Assembly: GCA_021324595.1 (NCBI GenBank)
Contig: JAJPIV010000105.1
Location: forward strand, 1-34,044
Length of the DNA stretch: 34,044 nt
Origin: Actinomycetota bacterium
GTDB lineage: Bacteria; Actinomycetota; Actinomycetes; Streptosporangiales; Streptosporangiaceae
Direction of reading: 5' to 3'
How positions within the stretch are numbered: the stretch's first letter is position 1; each line of letters opens with the position of its first letter. The position numbers were made by a program, and so were the translations under genes. This document shows, one piece after another, positions 8,725 to 21,726 of the stretch. The notes beneath the pieces were generated by a model. It ran no database searches, was not told the DNA's origin, and was given only the letters and a program-made list of their open reading frames with translations.

Positions 8725-10085
8725 ACGCCGACGTGCTCATCGTCGGGGCCGGGCCGGCCGGCCTGGCCGCCGCGGCCGAGCTGCGCCGGCTCGGCGTGGC
8801 ACGGGTCCTGGTCGCCGAGCGGGAGGCCGAGGCGGGCGGCGTGCCCCGGCACTGCGCCCACTCCGGGTTCGGGCTGCCGGACCTGCGCCGGCTGATGTCC
8901 GGCCCGGGCTACGCCCGCCGCATGGCGGCGATCGCGCGGCAGGCCGGGGCGCAGGTGCGCTGCGCCACCACGGTCACCGAGCTGGAGCCCGCGCGCGGCC
9001 CGGCGGGCGCGCCGCCGCCCGGCCCGGCGGGCGAGGGCCCGGCCTGGCGGGCGACGCTCACCAGCCCGGACGGGATCGAGCCGGTCACCGCCCGGGCCGT
9101 CGTGCTGGCCACCGGCTGCCGGGAGCGCCCGCGCCCGGCCCGGCTGGTCCCCGGCGACCGCCCGGCCGGGGTGATGACCACCGGCGAGCTTCAGCAGCGG
9201 GTGCACCTGCACGGCCAGCGGATCGGCGGCCGGGCGCTGGTGGTCGGCGCCGAGCACGTGAGCTTCTCGGCGATCCTCACCCTGGCCCGGGCCGGGGCGC
9301 GGGTGATCGCGCTGGTCACCGACCGGCCACGGCACCAGAGCTACGCGGCGTTCCGGCTGGGCGCCGCCGCCTTGTGGCGCGTGCCGGTGTGGACCTCGGC
9401 CGCCGTGACCGGGATCGTCGGCCGGGACCGGGTCACCGCCGTCGAGCTCACCGACCTGGCGACCGGGGCGGCCCGGCGGGTCGAGTGCGAGACGGTCGTG
9501 TTCACCGGGGACTGGATCGGCGATCACGAGCTGGCCCGGCTGGCGGGCGCCCTCATCGACCCGGGCAGCCGCGGGCCGGCCGTGGACCAGGCGGGCCGGA
9601 CGTCGGTCCCCGGCCTGTTCGCGGCGGGCGGGCTGGTCCACCCGGGCGAGACCGCGGGCACCGCAGCCCTCGGCGGACGGCACGTCGCCCGGCTCCTGGC
9701 CGCCCTGCTCGGCGCGGGCCGGGTTGGAGAGCGGCCCGCCGGCGAGCCGCGCCCGCCCGGGCAGGCCGGGCCAGCCGGGGAACCTGGGCCAGGCGGGAGG
9801 CCGGGCGTCCCGGTGCGAGCGGAGGGTCACCTCGCCTGGGTCGTGCCGCAGCTCATCGGCCCGGGCGACGCATGCCCCGGCGAGGCGGGCCCGGCCGGCG
9901 GGCGGTTCCTGGCCCGCGCCGCCGACGGCCTTCCCCGCCGTGCCCGGGTCCGGGTCGCGCAGGACGACCGGCTGCTGGCCTCGTTCACCCTGCGCCTGCC
10001 GCCCGGCCGCTGCGCGCGCCTGCCGGCCGGCTGGGCCCGCGGCGCCGACCTGGCCGGCGGCCCGGTCCGGATCACGGCGCGCTGA
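8721..10085 (+). CDS. FAD/NAD(P)-dependent oxidoreductase (GlpB/thioredoxin-reductase-like fold)
   Basis: This 454-residue protein starts at GTG in a GTGA overlap with the previous gene. It has an N-terminal FAD motif GAGPAG (9-14), GGVPRHCAHSGFG (about 41-53), a second nucleotide-binding region (ALVVGAEHVS) near residue 175, and a late FAD motif GLFAAGGLVHPGETAGTA (about 300-317), i.e. a two-dinucleotide-domain oxidoreductase. A C-terminal extension of about 100 residues, after a Gly/Pro-rich linker (about 333-370), looks like a separate small beta-rich domain. Two adjacent FAD proteins after an FGGY kinase recall the glycerol kinase/FAD-oxidoreductase pairs of anaerobes such as Thermotoga, where a third small DUF1667 protein follows. 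No DUF1667-type cysteine cluster is seen here. It probably takes electrons from the GlpA-like subunit to NAD(P) or quinone; this is inference. Confidence 0.85.
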   Translation: MNADVLIVGAGPAGLAAAAELRRLGVARVLVAEREAEAGGVPRHCAHSGFGLPDLRRLMSGPGYARRMAAIARQAGAQVRCATTVTELEPARGPAGAPPPGPAGEGPAWRATLTSPDGIEPVTARAVVLATGCRERPRPARLVPGDRPAGVMTTGELQQRVHLHGQRIGGRALVVGAEHVSFSAILTLARAGARVIALVTDRPRHQSYAAFRLGAAALWRVPVWTSAAVTGIVGRDRVTAVELTDLATGAARRVECETVVFTGDWIGDHELARLAGALIDPGSRGPAVDQAGRTSVPGLFAAGGLVHPGETAGTAALGGRHVARLLAALLGAGRVGERPAGEPRPPGQAGPAGEPGPGGRPGVPVRAEGHLAWVVPQLIGPGDACPGEAGPAGGRFLARAADGLPRRARVRVAQDDRLLASFTLRLPPGRCARLPAGWARGADLAGGPVRITAR

Positions 10086-10188
10086 GCGGCCGGCCCCGCG
10101 CCCCGGACGGCCCGCGCCCCTGGCCGGCCCCGCGCCTTGGCCCCGCGCTCCTGGCCGGCCTCGCGCCCCGGGCGCGGGCCGGAGGAGG

Positions 10189-11235
10189 TCAGCTCAGCAG
10201 CAGGACGGCGTAGGCGGCGAGCCAGTGCTCGACCATGTAGTCGCCGCCGACCACGTGCGGCAGCGCGGCGGCCGCGTGCGCGCGCGCCGCCGCCCGCGCG
10301 GCGCCTGCCCGCGGGTCCCCGGCCGGGAGCGAGTCCGCGATGCGCCGCCAGCACCATGCCCGGCTGGCGTTCAGGCCGTGCAGGTGGGCGATCTGGCCGT
10401 CGGAGGAGTCGGAGACGACCGCCGGGGCGAACAGCGCGGCGGGCTCGCCGGAGGCGATCGCCGGCAGGAAACCGCTGAGCCATTCGCCGAACTCCCCCGG
10501 CGGCAGCACCTGCGCCATCAGCTCGGCCTCGGTGAGCGCCGGAGACAGGAAGTCGTGCCCGGACGGCTCGTACCGGCCCGGGTAGTCGGTGTCCGCGGCG
10601 AACCACTCGCGCGCCTTCGCCGTGATCGCCTCGGCGAGCCCGGGCTCCCCGGCCGCCGCCCGGTCCCGCGCGTAGGGCAGCGCCCGGGACAGCCCGAACG
10701 CGCTGTTGGGGTGGAGCCCGTGACGGACCGGGTAGGTCGCCGTCGCGAGCCAGCCGAGGTAGCGCCGGGTCACCGCCTCGGCCAGCGGGGCCATCGCGGC
10801 CGCCCACCGGCGGGCGTCCGGGCCGCCCAGTGCCCCGGTCTCGCGGATCAGGGCCAGCGCCCAGCCCCACCCGTAGGGGCGCTGCCAGCCGCCTGCCCGG
10901 CTGGCGATGAACTCGGCCTCCGCCCGGAGCTTGCCCTGGGTGAACTGGCCGTCCAGCGCCGATCGGACCGCGGCGGCGTCGACCGCGTCCGGGGCGACCC
11001 GCAGCAGCCTGACCAGCACCCAGTGCATCTCCACGCACGAGTGCCAGTCGAAGCTGCCGTAGAAGACCGGGTTCACCTCGCGCGGCCGGCGGGGCAGGTC
11101 ACCGGGCCCGGTCATCAGGTGCGTGACGTGAACCGGGTACTCGCGGGCGATGTTCTCCAGGGCGATCCGCGCGTAGCCCGCCGCCTCCGCGCGCAGGATC
11201 CGGGCGAAGCCCAGGTCGTCCTCGTTTGTGGGCAC
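10189..11235 (-). CDS. DUF2891 family protein
   Basis: This 348-residue protein matches the DUF2891 family: the N-terminal IALENIAREYPVHVTHLM, the signature NPVFYGSFDWHSCVEMHWVLVR, the glycine/tryptophan run PYGWGWAL, and the C-terminal HLHGLNASRAWCW plus EHWLAAYAV. The pattern of helices with conserved Trp, His and Asp suggests an alpha/alpha-barrel fold with a polar pocket, but the family has no established reaction. The GTG at 11235 is chosen because the family-like sequence begins right after it (VPTNEDDLGFARI). An ATG four bases upstream is in another frame. It converges with the oxidoreductase operon and is divergent from the carboxylase gene. Confidence 0.88.
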   Translation of the reverse strand: MPTNEDDLGFARILRAEAAGYARIALENIAREYPVHVTHLMTGPGDLPRRPREVNPVFYGSFDWHSCVEMHWVLVRLLRVAPDAVDAAAVRSALDGQFTQGKLRAEAEFIASRAGGWQRPYGWGWALALIRETGALGGPDARRWAAAMAPLAEAVTRRYLGWLATATYPVRHGLHPNSAFGLSRALPYARDRAAAGEPGLAEAITAKAREWFAADTDYPGRYEPSGHDFLSPALTEAELMAQVLPPGEFGEWLSGFLPAIASGEPAALFAPAVVSDSSDGQIAHLHGLNASRAWCWRRIADSLPAGDPRAGAARAAARAHAAAALPHVVGGDYMVEHWLAAYAVLLLS

Positions 11236-11241
11236 GCCATG

Positions 11242-11247
11242 ATTATC
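11242..11247 (-). promoter_or_regulatory. -10 element of a likely leaderless transcript for the DUF2891 gene
   Basis: On the minus strand GATAAT, a near-perfect -10 hexamer, is followed by six bases and then the GTG start. The expected transcription start then falls on the start codon itself, and no Shine-Dalgarno is present, so the mRNA is probably leaderless. No good -35 was seen. Confidence 0.45.
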
Positions 11248-11369
11248 CCGGCGCAGGGCCGCCCGCGGCGGCCGCGGTTTGTCGGGTCCGCACAACCGGC
11301 GGCCCGCGAATGCGTCCCCGCCCGCAGTAGCCCGCCGCGCCGGGACAGAGCAGGATGGACGCGGGTGAA

Positions 11370-11395
11370 GGCGACGCCCCGGCCGGGGCATCGCC
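11370..11395 (+). repeat. 13-bp inverted repeat upstream of the carboxylase gene
   Basis: GGCGACGCCCCGG and CCGGGGCATCGCC abut at 11382/11383 and pair with one mismatch, followed by TTT. It ends 32 bases before the carboxylase GTG start. Because only the downstream gene is transcribed through it, it is more likely an operator or 5' leader hairpin than a terminator. Confidence 0.45.
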
Positions 11396-11427
11396 TTTCG
11401 CGCGTCGGTGATCGGAAGGCACAGCCC

Positions 11428-16962
<5,535 letters not shown>

Positions 16963-16983
16963 CCGGCCGGCCAGGCCGGCCGG
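16963..16983 (+). terminator. palindromic terminator candidate after the carboxylase gene
   Basis: Directly after the TGA, CCGGCCGGCC and GGCCGGCCGG form 10-bp complementary arms around a single A. There is no T tract, which is common in high-GC actinobacteria, so termination is inferred from position and symmetry. Confidence 0.4.
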
Positions 16984-17078
16984 CCCGGACGGCGCGCCGG
17001 CCCTGGGCGAATGTCGTGGACGCTCCGCAATCGCGCGGTGCTCGCCCGCCAGCCCCGCCGGCGCGCATGCTGCCTGGC

Positions 17079-19205
17079 ATGACTGCATCGGGACGAGGGC
17101 CGGCCGGCCGTATCCGGCAGGCGAGATCACATCGGCGCCCCCGGGGCGCCCGCGCCGCGGCCGCGATCGCCGCGGGCCTGGCGAGCTGCGCGCTTGCCGC
17201 GCCGGCCGCGATGACGGCGCGGCCCGCCACGGCCGTCATGACGGCGCGGCCCGCCACGGCCGTCATGACGGCGCGGCCCGCCACGGCCGTCATGGCCGCC
17301 CGGGCCGCCGCGGCGGCCCGGGCGGCCCGCCTCCGGGCGGCCGGCCGCGCGCCTCGGATCACCGTGACCAGCCTCGCCGACTCCGGCCGGGGCACCCTCC
17401 GCGCGGCGATCCGGCTGGCCGACTCCCGGCCCCCCGGCCGCCTCACCCGGATCGGCTTCTCGGTCGCCGGGGTCATCACGCTGGCCTCTCCCCTGCCCGC
17501 GCTGACCCGGCCCGTGGTGATCGACGCGGCTACGGCCCCCGGCCACCGGCGCGGCGGCCCGCCGGCCATCGAGCTGGACTGCCACGGGCACGCCGGCCTG
17601 CGGTTCGGCATCGGCTCGCGCGGCTCGGCCCTGCTCGGCGTGTCGGTCACCGGCGCCAGCGGCAACGGCGTCACCCTGGCCGCCGGCCGCATCACGCTGA
17701 ACGGCGACTACATCGGGCTCACCCCCGCCGGGACGCCCGCCGGCAACCGGGGGGACGGCGTCTACGCCGCGCCCACCTCGGCCCGCGACCGCATCGGCGT
17801 CAACACCTCGGGCGACTCCGGCGCGGTCGCCAACGTCATCTCGGCCAACGGCGGCAGCGGAATCGTGCTCGACGGGTCCTCCCGCGACCTGGTCCAGGAC
17901 AACCGGATCGGCACCAGCCCGCAGGGCAGGACGGCCCTGCCGAACCGGGGGAACGGCATCTGGATTACCAGCGGCGCGCACGGCGACCGGATCGGCGGCC
18001 CCGACTTCACCGACGCGGCGACCGGCGAGGCGAACAACCCGACCGGCTCCAAGGGCACCGTCCCCCCGGTGTTCGTCGTCCCGCCGCAGGGCAACCTGGT
18101 CTCGGGGAACGCCGGGGCGGGCATCCTGATCGACGACCACGCCCGCGGCAACGTGCTGAACGGCAACTTCGTCGGCACCACGGCCGATGGTGACGCCAGG
18201 CTCGGCAACGGCTCCGACGGCGTCCGGATCGATCACGCGGACGGCAACTCGCTGACCGGATGCCGGTTCGTGAACAACCCGTTCGCCTACTACAACGTCG
18301 TCAGCGGGAACGGCGGGAACGGCCTGCGGATCACCGATTCGGACGGCACCGTCGTGCAGGGGAACTTCTTCGGGGTCGCGGCGGACAACGCCGCGGCGCT
18401 CGGCAACCGGGGCGACGGCATCCTGGTGCAGGGCACCTCGTCCGACACGCTCGTCGGCGGCGTGATCCCGCTGGGGAACGTGGCGTCCGGGAACGGCCGC
18501 AACGGCATCGAGGTGACCGGGCGGGCCCGCGGGTTCACCACGTTCAACACCTTCGGCGGGCTGCTGGCGTTCAAGGGCGCCGCGCCGAACGGCGGGGACG
18601 GGCTGCTGGTCACCGCGACCGGCGGGAACATCCTGGCGCGGACGAACGTGTTCTCCGGGAACCGGCGCAACGGGATCGAGATCGGCGGGAACGCCAGCGG
18701 CGTCACCGTCGACCCCGACATCGTGGGCCTGACCACGAAGGGCGACGCCCCGCTGCCCAACGGCGGCGACGGCCTGCTCATCGACGGCACCGCGCACGGC
18801 AACGTGATCGGCGGCACGCTGCGCTCGGTGATCCCGCAGAACACCTTCTCCGGGAACGCCGGCTACGGGATCGCGATCACCGGCCGCGCGCACGGGAACC
18901 GGGTGTTCCTCAGCGACGTCGGGACGGAGGTCCTCGGGCGGACCGCGATCGGCAACGGCCGCGGCGGCGTGCTGGTCGCCGGCCTGGCCCGCGGCAACGT
19001 GATCGGCGCCCTCGCCCGGCCCCCGGCGAACCTGATCAGCGGGAACACCGGGAACGGGGTGACCCTCGGCCCGGGGACGCGCGGCAACTTCGTCCTCGGC
19101 AACTTCATCGGGCTGAACAGGTTCGCCCGCCCGCTGCCGAACACCGGCCGGCCCGTGGTGAACCGGGGCCACGGGAACGTGATCCGGCGCAACCGCACCG
19201 GCTGA
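17079..19205 (+). CDS. secreted right-handed parallel beta-helix repeat protein
   Basis: This protein has 708 residues from the ATG at 17079. The N-terminus is Arg-rich and followed by a hydrophobic segment (AAAAIAAGLASCALAAPAA), consistent with a signal peptide. A tandem Ala/Thr/Pro stretch follows, made of three copies of MTARPATAV. From about residue 90 the protein is built of irregular 20-30 residue turns with recurring GNGVTL, GNVISANGGSGI, NRIGTS, GNGGNGLRI and NVFSGNRRNGIEI. The Gly-Asn spacing is typical of right-handed beta-helix (pectate-lyase-superfold, NosD-like) proteins. It is probably exported; members bind or cleave polysaccharides or act as surface proteins, and no catalytic residues could be assigned. 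In-frame alternatives start at GTG 17016 or ATG 17067. None has a good Shine-Dalgarno, so the start is uncertain. Confidence 0.8.
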   Translation: MTASGRGPAGRIRQARSHRRPRGARAAAAIAAGLASCALAAPAAMTARPATAVMTARPATAVMTARPATAVMAARAAAAARAARLRAAGRAPRITVTSLADSGRGTLRAAIRLADSRPPGRLTRIGFSVAGVITLASPLPALTRPVVIDAATAPGHRRGGPPAIELDCHGHAGLRFGIGSRGSALLGVSVTGASGNGVTLAAGRITLNGDYIGLTPAGTPAGNRGDGVYAAPTSARDRIGVNTSGDSGAVANVISANGGSGIVLDGSSRDLVQDNRIGTSPQGRTALPNRGNGIWITSGAHGDRIGGPDFTDAATGEANNPTGSKGTVPPVFVVPPQGNLVSGNAGAGILIDDHARGNVLNGNFVGTTADGDARLGNGSDGVRIDHADGNSLTGCRFVNNPFAYYNVVSGNGGNGLRITDSDGTVVQGNFFGVAADNAAALGNRGDGILVQGTSSDTLVGGVIPLGNVASGNGRNGIEVTGRARGFTTFNTFGGLLAFKGAAPNGGDGLLVTATGGNILARTNVFSGNRRNGIEIGGNASGVTVDPDIVGLTTKGDAPLPNGGDGLLIDGTAHGNVIGGTLRSVIPQNTFSGNAGYGIAITGRAHGNRVFLSDVGTEVLGRTAIGNGRGGVLVAGLARGNVIGALARPPANLISGNTGNGVTLGPGTRGNFVLGNFIGLNRFARPLPNTGRPVVNRGHGNVIRRNRTG
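17211..17291 (+). repeat. 27-bp tandem repeat, three perfect copies
   Basis: Copies at 17211-17237, 17238-17264 and 17265-17291 are identical, and a degenerate fourth begins ATGGCCGCC. Each encodes MTARPATAV in the export/linker region of the beta-helix protein. Each unit starts ATGACGGC and its end plus the next ATG reads GCCGTCAT, so the unit boundaries are also inverted repeats. This is a likely slippage site with copy-number variation between strains. Confidence 0.9.
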
Positions 19206-19225
19206 GCCCGCTCGCGCGAGGCGGC

Positions 19226-19265
19226 GCCGGCGGGCCGGCGGCCCGGGGCACCCCGGCCCGCCGGC
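19226..19265 (+). terminator. hairpin between the beta-helix and TMEM175-like genes
   Basis: GCCGGCGGGCCGG (19226-19238) and CCGGCCCGCCGGC (19253-19265) are perfectly complementary 13-bp arms with a 14-nt loop, 20 bases after the stop codon. No T tract follows. It probably terminates or stabilises the upstream transcript. Confidence 0.5.
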
Positions 19266-19348
19266 CCGTGAGCGCCCGAATGGTTGCGCTTGACCCGCCG
19301 CGGGGAACACCGAGCGCGTCCCGCCCGGCTACCAGGAACGACTGACCC

Positions 19349-19996
19349 ATGCCAGAGACGGCTGGCGACCGCGACCCGCTGCTCGCGCGCGCCGGGAACC
19401 TGGAGTACGACCGCGTGCTGTTCTTCAGCGACGCGGTCTTCGCGATCGCGATCACGCTGCTCGCCGCCGGCCTGTACCAGCCCAGCCGGTCCCCCGCGGC
19501 CACCGTCGCCAGCCAGCTGCACGACACGCTCCCGGACATCGTCGGATTCGGGATCAGCTTCGCGGTCATCGGCCTGTTCTGGCTCGGCCATCACACGATC
19601 TTCCGGTTCATCACCCGCCTGGACCGGCCGCTGGTGATGCTGAACCTGCTGTTCCTCGGCCTGATCGCCTTCCTGCCATACCCGACCCGCCTGCTGAGCG
19701 GGCACGGCGGCCAGGCCACCGCCGTGATCCTGTACGCGGCGTGCGCTGCCATGGCCGGCCTCACCGAGCTCGCGATCTGGCTCTACGCCAACCTTTCCCC
19801 GAAGGGCCTCGCCGACCCGTCGGCGCGGGCCGTCCGGCGGCGCTACCTGCTGCGCATCGGACGGATTCCCGTGGTCTTCGCGCTGTCGATCCCCGTCGCC
19901 GTCCGCTCGCCCACCGCGGCGACCTACCTGTGGATCCTGCTGTGGGCATCCGGCGTGGTGATCGACCGGCTCGTGCCGCACCGCCACCCCGGCTGA
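19349..19996 (+). CDS. TMEM175-family (DUF1211) potassium channel-like membrane protein
   Basis: This 215-residue protein has about six hydrophobic segments. The first contains the family signature FSDAVFAIAITLL (FSD at 26-28), the pore-lining motif of prokaryotic TMEM175 channels. GLFWLGHHTIFRFI and LLFLGLIAFLPYPTRLL correspond to the second and third conserved segments. Family members are tetrameric potassium-permeable channels of the cytoplasmic membrane. AGGA upstream of the ATG is a modest ribosome site. The gene stands alone between hairpins and its neighbours do not suggest a specific partner. Physiological role in bacteria is not settled. Confidence 0.88.
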   Translation: MPETAGDRDPLLARAGNLEYDRVLFFSDAVFAIAITLLAAGLYQPSRSPAATVASQLHDTLPDIVGFGISFAVIGLFWLGHHTIFRFITRLDRPLVMLNLLFLGLIAFLPYPTRLLSGHGGQATAVILYAACAAMAGLTELAIWLYANLSPKGLADPSARAVRRRYLLRIGRIPVVFALSIPVAVRSPTAATYLWILLWASGVVIDRLVPHRHPG

Positions 19997-20053
19997 CCGG
20001 CCTGCCGCCGGCCAGCCCGGTCAGCGTGAGCCCCGGGAACGGGGTGGCCGCCG

Positions 20054-20070
20054 GCCCCGGAACCCGGGGC
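20054..20070. terminator. hairpin between convergent genes
   Basis: GCCCCGG and CCGGGGC form a perfect 7-bp stem with loop AAC, midway between the converging TMEM175-like and S51-like genes. It could serve both strands. There is no T tract, so this is tentative. Confidence 0.35.
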
Positions 20071-20116
20071 GCGCCGTGCCAGGCGCGCTCCCCGGGCTGA
20101 GCGGGGGCCGGGCCGC

Positions 20117-20827
20117 TCACGTGGTGAACCGCGACCCCGCTGCGTGGCCGGCGCGGTGGCGCTCATCGGCGACCACCCAGGCCCGCTGCCTGCCGTGGAC
20201 CTCCCAGGTGCGGCCCGCGCCGGTCAGGTCGGCGATCGCGGTGTCCTCGTCGATGCCGAGCACGAACGTGCCCGGCGGCAGGCCCGACGTGGCGCGGGCG
20301 AGCAGGCCCGGCGACCACCGGAGCATCCGGTCGAAGTGCGGCAGCACCCGCAGGTGCGGCAGGACCCGAAGGCCCGGGTCGGGCTCGCGGCCCGCGTCCC
20401 GGATCGACGGCACCCAGCCGGTCAGCACGATCGCCCCCGCCGAGCAACCCGCGAGGGCGGCCCCGGCCCGCCAGGCCCGGTCGATCGCGCGCCACAGGCG
20501 GGTGCCGCGCAGGGTCTGGGCGAGGTAGGCGGGGTTGCCGCCGGACAGGTAGATCAGCCCCGCTCCGCCGACCATGGCCGCCAGCCCGGGATCGTCCGCC
20601 TCGGCGCGGTCACGCGCCACCACCGGGACCTGCTCCACGCCAAGACGATCCGCCTGCTCCGCGCCGCGGTCCACCCACCGCCGCAGGACCGCCTCGCCCT
20701 CCGGCGCGGCGGCGGTCGGGACCTGGACGTAGCGCGGCGGGCGGCCCTTGAGCAGCATGCCCTCGAAGCCGGTCATGACCGGCAGGTACTCGCCGCTGCC
20801 GACCAGGCCGATCGGCCCGGGGCTCAT
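20117..20827 (-). CDS. S51-like (class I glutamine amidotransferase-like) peptidase
   Basis: This 236-residue protein begins GLVGSGEYLP and contains LIYLSGGNPAYL (about 91-102) and the nucleophile elbow AGCSAGAIVL with Ser129. These are characteristic of the S51 family, which includes aspartyl dipeptidase PepE and cyanophycinase. HFDRM (near 164) and FVLGIDEDTA are further family-type regions, the latter common in cyanophycinase-like members. It probably hydrolyses a dipeptide or modified peptide in the cytoplasm; no cyanophycin synthetase is nearby, so a cyanophycinase role is not supported by context. An 18-bp imperfect tandem duplication (20336-20371) gives LRVLPHLRVLPHF close to the His. 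Confidence 0.85.
   Translation of the reverse strand: MSPGPIGLVGSGEYLPVMTGFEGMLLKGRPPRYVQVPTAAAPEGEAVLRRWVDRGAEQADRLGVEQVPVVARDRAEADDPGLAAMVGGAGLIYLSGGNPAYLAQTLRGTRLWRAIDRAWRAGAALAGCSAGAIVLTGWVPSIRDAGREPDPGLRVLPHLRVLPHFDRMLRWSPGLLARATSGLPPGTFVLGIDEDTAIADLTGAGRTWEVHGRQRAWVVADERHRAGHAAGSRFTT
20336..20371 (-). repeat. 18-bp tandem duplication inside the S51-like gene
   Basis: GTGCGGCAGCACCCGCAG (20336-20353) and GTGCGGCAGGACCCGAAG (20354-20371) differ at two bases and give two LRVLPH units in the protein. The frame is kept. Confidence 0.8.
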
Positions 20828-20924
20828 CCCGCGCCCCGTCGCCCCGGCGACGGCGCGCCGCCTCTCCCCGGCGGGCGCGGCCGCGCGTGCGCGGGGCGGA
20901 ACGCGGCTGGCACCAGGACTGGGC

Positions 20925-21407
20925 TCAGAGCCAGAGCCATCCGACGTGGCGGAGCCGCCTCCAGGTCAGGATCTCCGTGTGCCGCACGCCGTTCTTGGCG
21001 GTCCAGCGCATGACCAAGCGGGAGAAGTACCGGCGGCCGTCGTGGTACCGGACCCGCGACAGGGTGATCGTCGCCCGCTGGGGCGTGAACCCGGTGCCGT
21101 TGAACTGCAGGTGATAGCCGTGCCCGAAGGCCGACAGCCGGTGCCAGTAACGCCAGCGGATCCGCCGGATGCCGTCCTCGCAGGCCAGGTCGAAGTAGGC
21201 GCGGGCCGGCCGGACCAGGGGGCGCCTCCAGTTCGTGGGCGGGCAGGCGCCGCCGAAGCCGTAGACGACCGTCGGCCGGACGGCGCCCGGCACGGCCGCC
21301 CCGGCGGCGCGCGCCACCGGAGCGGCGACGGCCGGCGCCGCGAGGGCCGGCGCCCCGAGGCTCAGCGTGCCGACGAGCACCAGCATCACCCTGACCGATC
21401 TCACCAT
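20925..21407 (-). CDS. small secreted protein of unknown function
   Basis: From the ATG at 21407 the product has 160 residues: MVRSVRVMLVLVGTLSLGA followed by APALAAPAVA, a clear signal peptide with AXA cleavage options. The mature part holds FGGACPPTNWRRPLVRPARAY, two cysteines about 25 residues apart, many aromatic residues, and DGRRYFSRLVMRW near the end. The pattern suggests a compact extracellular beta-rich domain with one disulfide. I do not recognise the family. In-frame starts at 21428 and 21479 are possible; GGGAGG lies only two bases before the 21407 ATG, so the start is not certain. About 100 bp separate it from the S51-like gene on the same strand, so the two could share a transcript. 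Confidence 0.65.
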   Translation of the reverse strand: MVRSVRVMLVLVGTLSLGAPALAAPAVAAPVARAAGAAVPGAVRPTVVYGFGGACPPTNWRRPLVRPARAYFDLACEDGIRRIRWRYWHRLSAFGHGYHLQFNGTGFTPQRATITLSRVRYHDGRRYFSRLVMRWTAKNGVRHTEILTWRRLRHVGWLWL

Positions 21408-21529
21408 CGCCTCCCGCGCCTGACGCATCGCCGGTGAATGCCGCAGCGGCAGCCGGATGCCGCGATGATAGCCGACCACGCCGTCCCGGCGCGGCCGGCC
21501 AGCCCGCGCCGGGACGGTACGGTGGCTCC

Positions 21530-21721
21530 GTGCCTGCCGCAGCGCCCCCGCCCGTGCCCGAGCCCGAGCGGGAGGGCCCTGCGCCGCCCGGCGCCGTGGA
21601 CGCGATGGGCGGCGCCCTCGCCACCCGCCGCGCCGCCGTGCCGGTCACCGTGACGCGGCTCCCGCCAGGGGCGCCCCGGACCGGGGGCGCCGCGCCGTCC
21701 GGCCGGCCCCCGGGCGGGTAG
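21530..21721 (+). CDS. possible small Pro/Ala-rich ORF before the MarP-like gene
   Basis: A GTG-started frame of 63 residues (VPAAAPPPVPEPEREGPAPP at its start) ends 5 bp before the MarP-like ATG and could be translationally coupled. The composition is just what random GC-rich DNA gives, no family is recognised and no good Shine-Dalgarno is present, so it may not be real. Confidence 0.2.
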   Translation: MPAAAPPPVPEPEREGPAPPGAVDAMGGALATRRAAVPVTVTRLPPGAPRTGGAAPSGRPPGG

Positions 21722-21726
21722 GCGGA

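Noticed and set aside
10086-10188. Imperfect CTGGCCGGCC-type repeats between the oxidoreductase operon and the DUF2891 gene
   Set aside because: Short GC-only imperfect repeats with no consistent unit or convincing hairpin.
20117-20827. Cyanophycinase assignment for the S51-like protein
   Set aside because: Fold and nucleophile fit, but no cyanophycin synthetase is nearby; dipeptidase or another S51 activity is equally possible.
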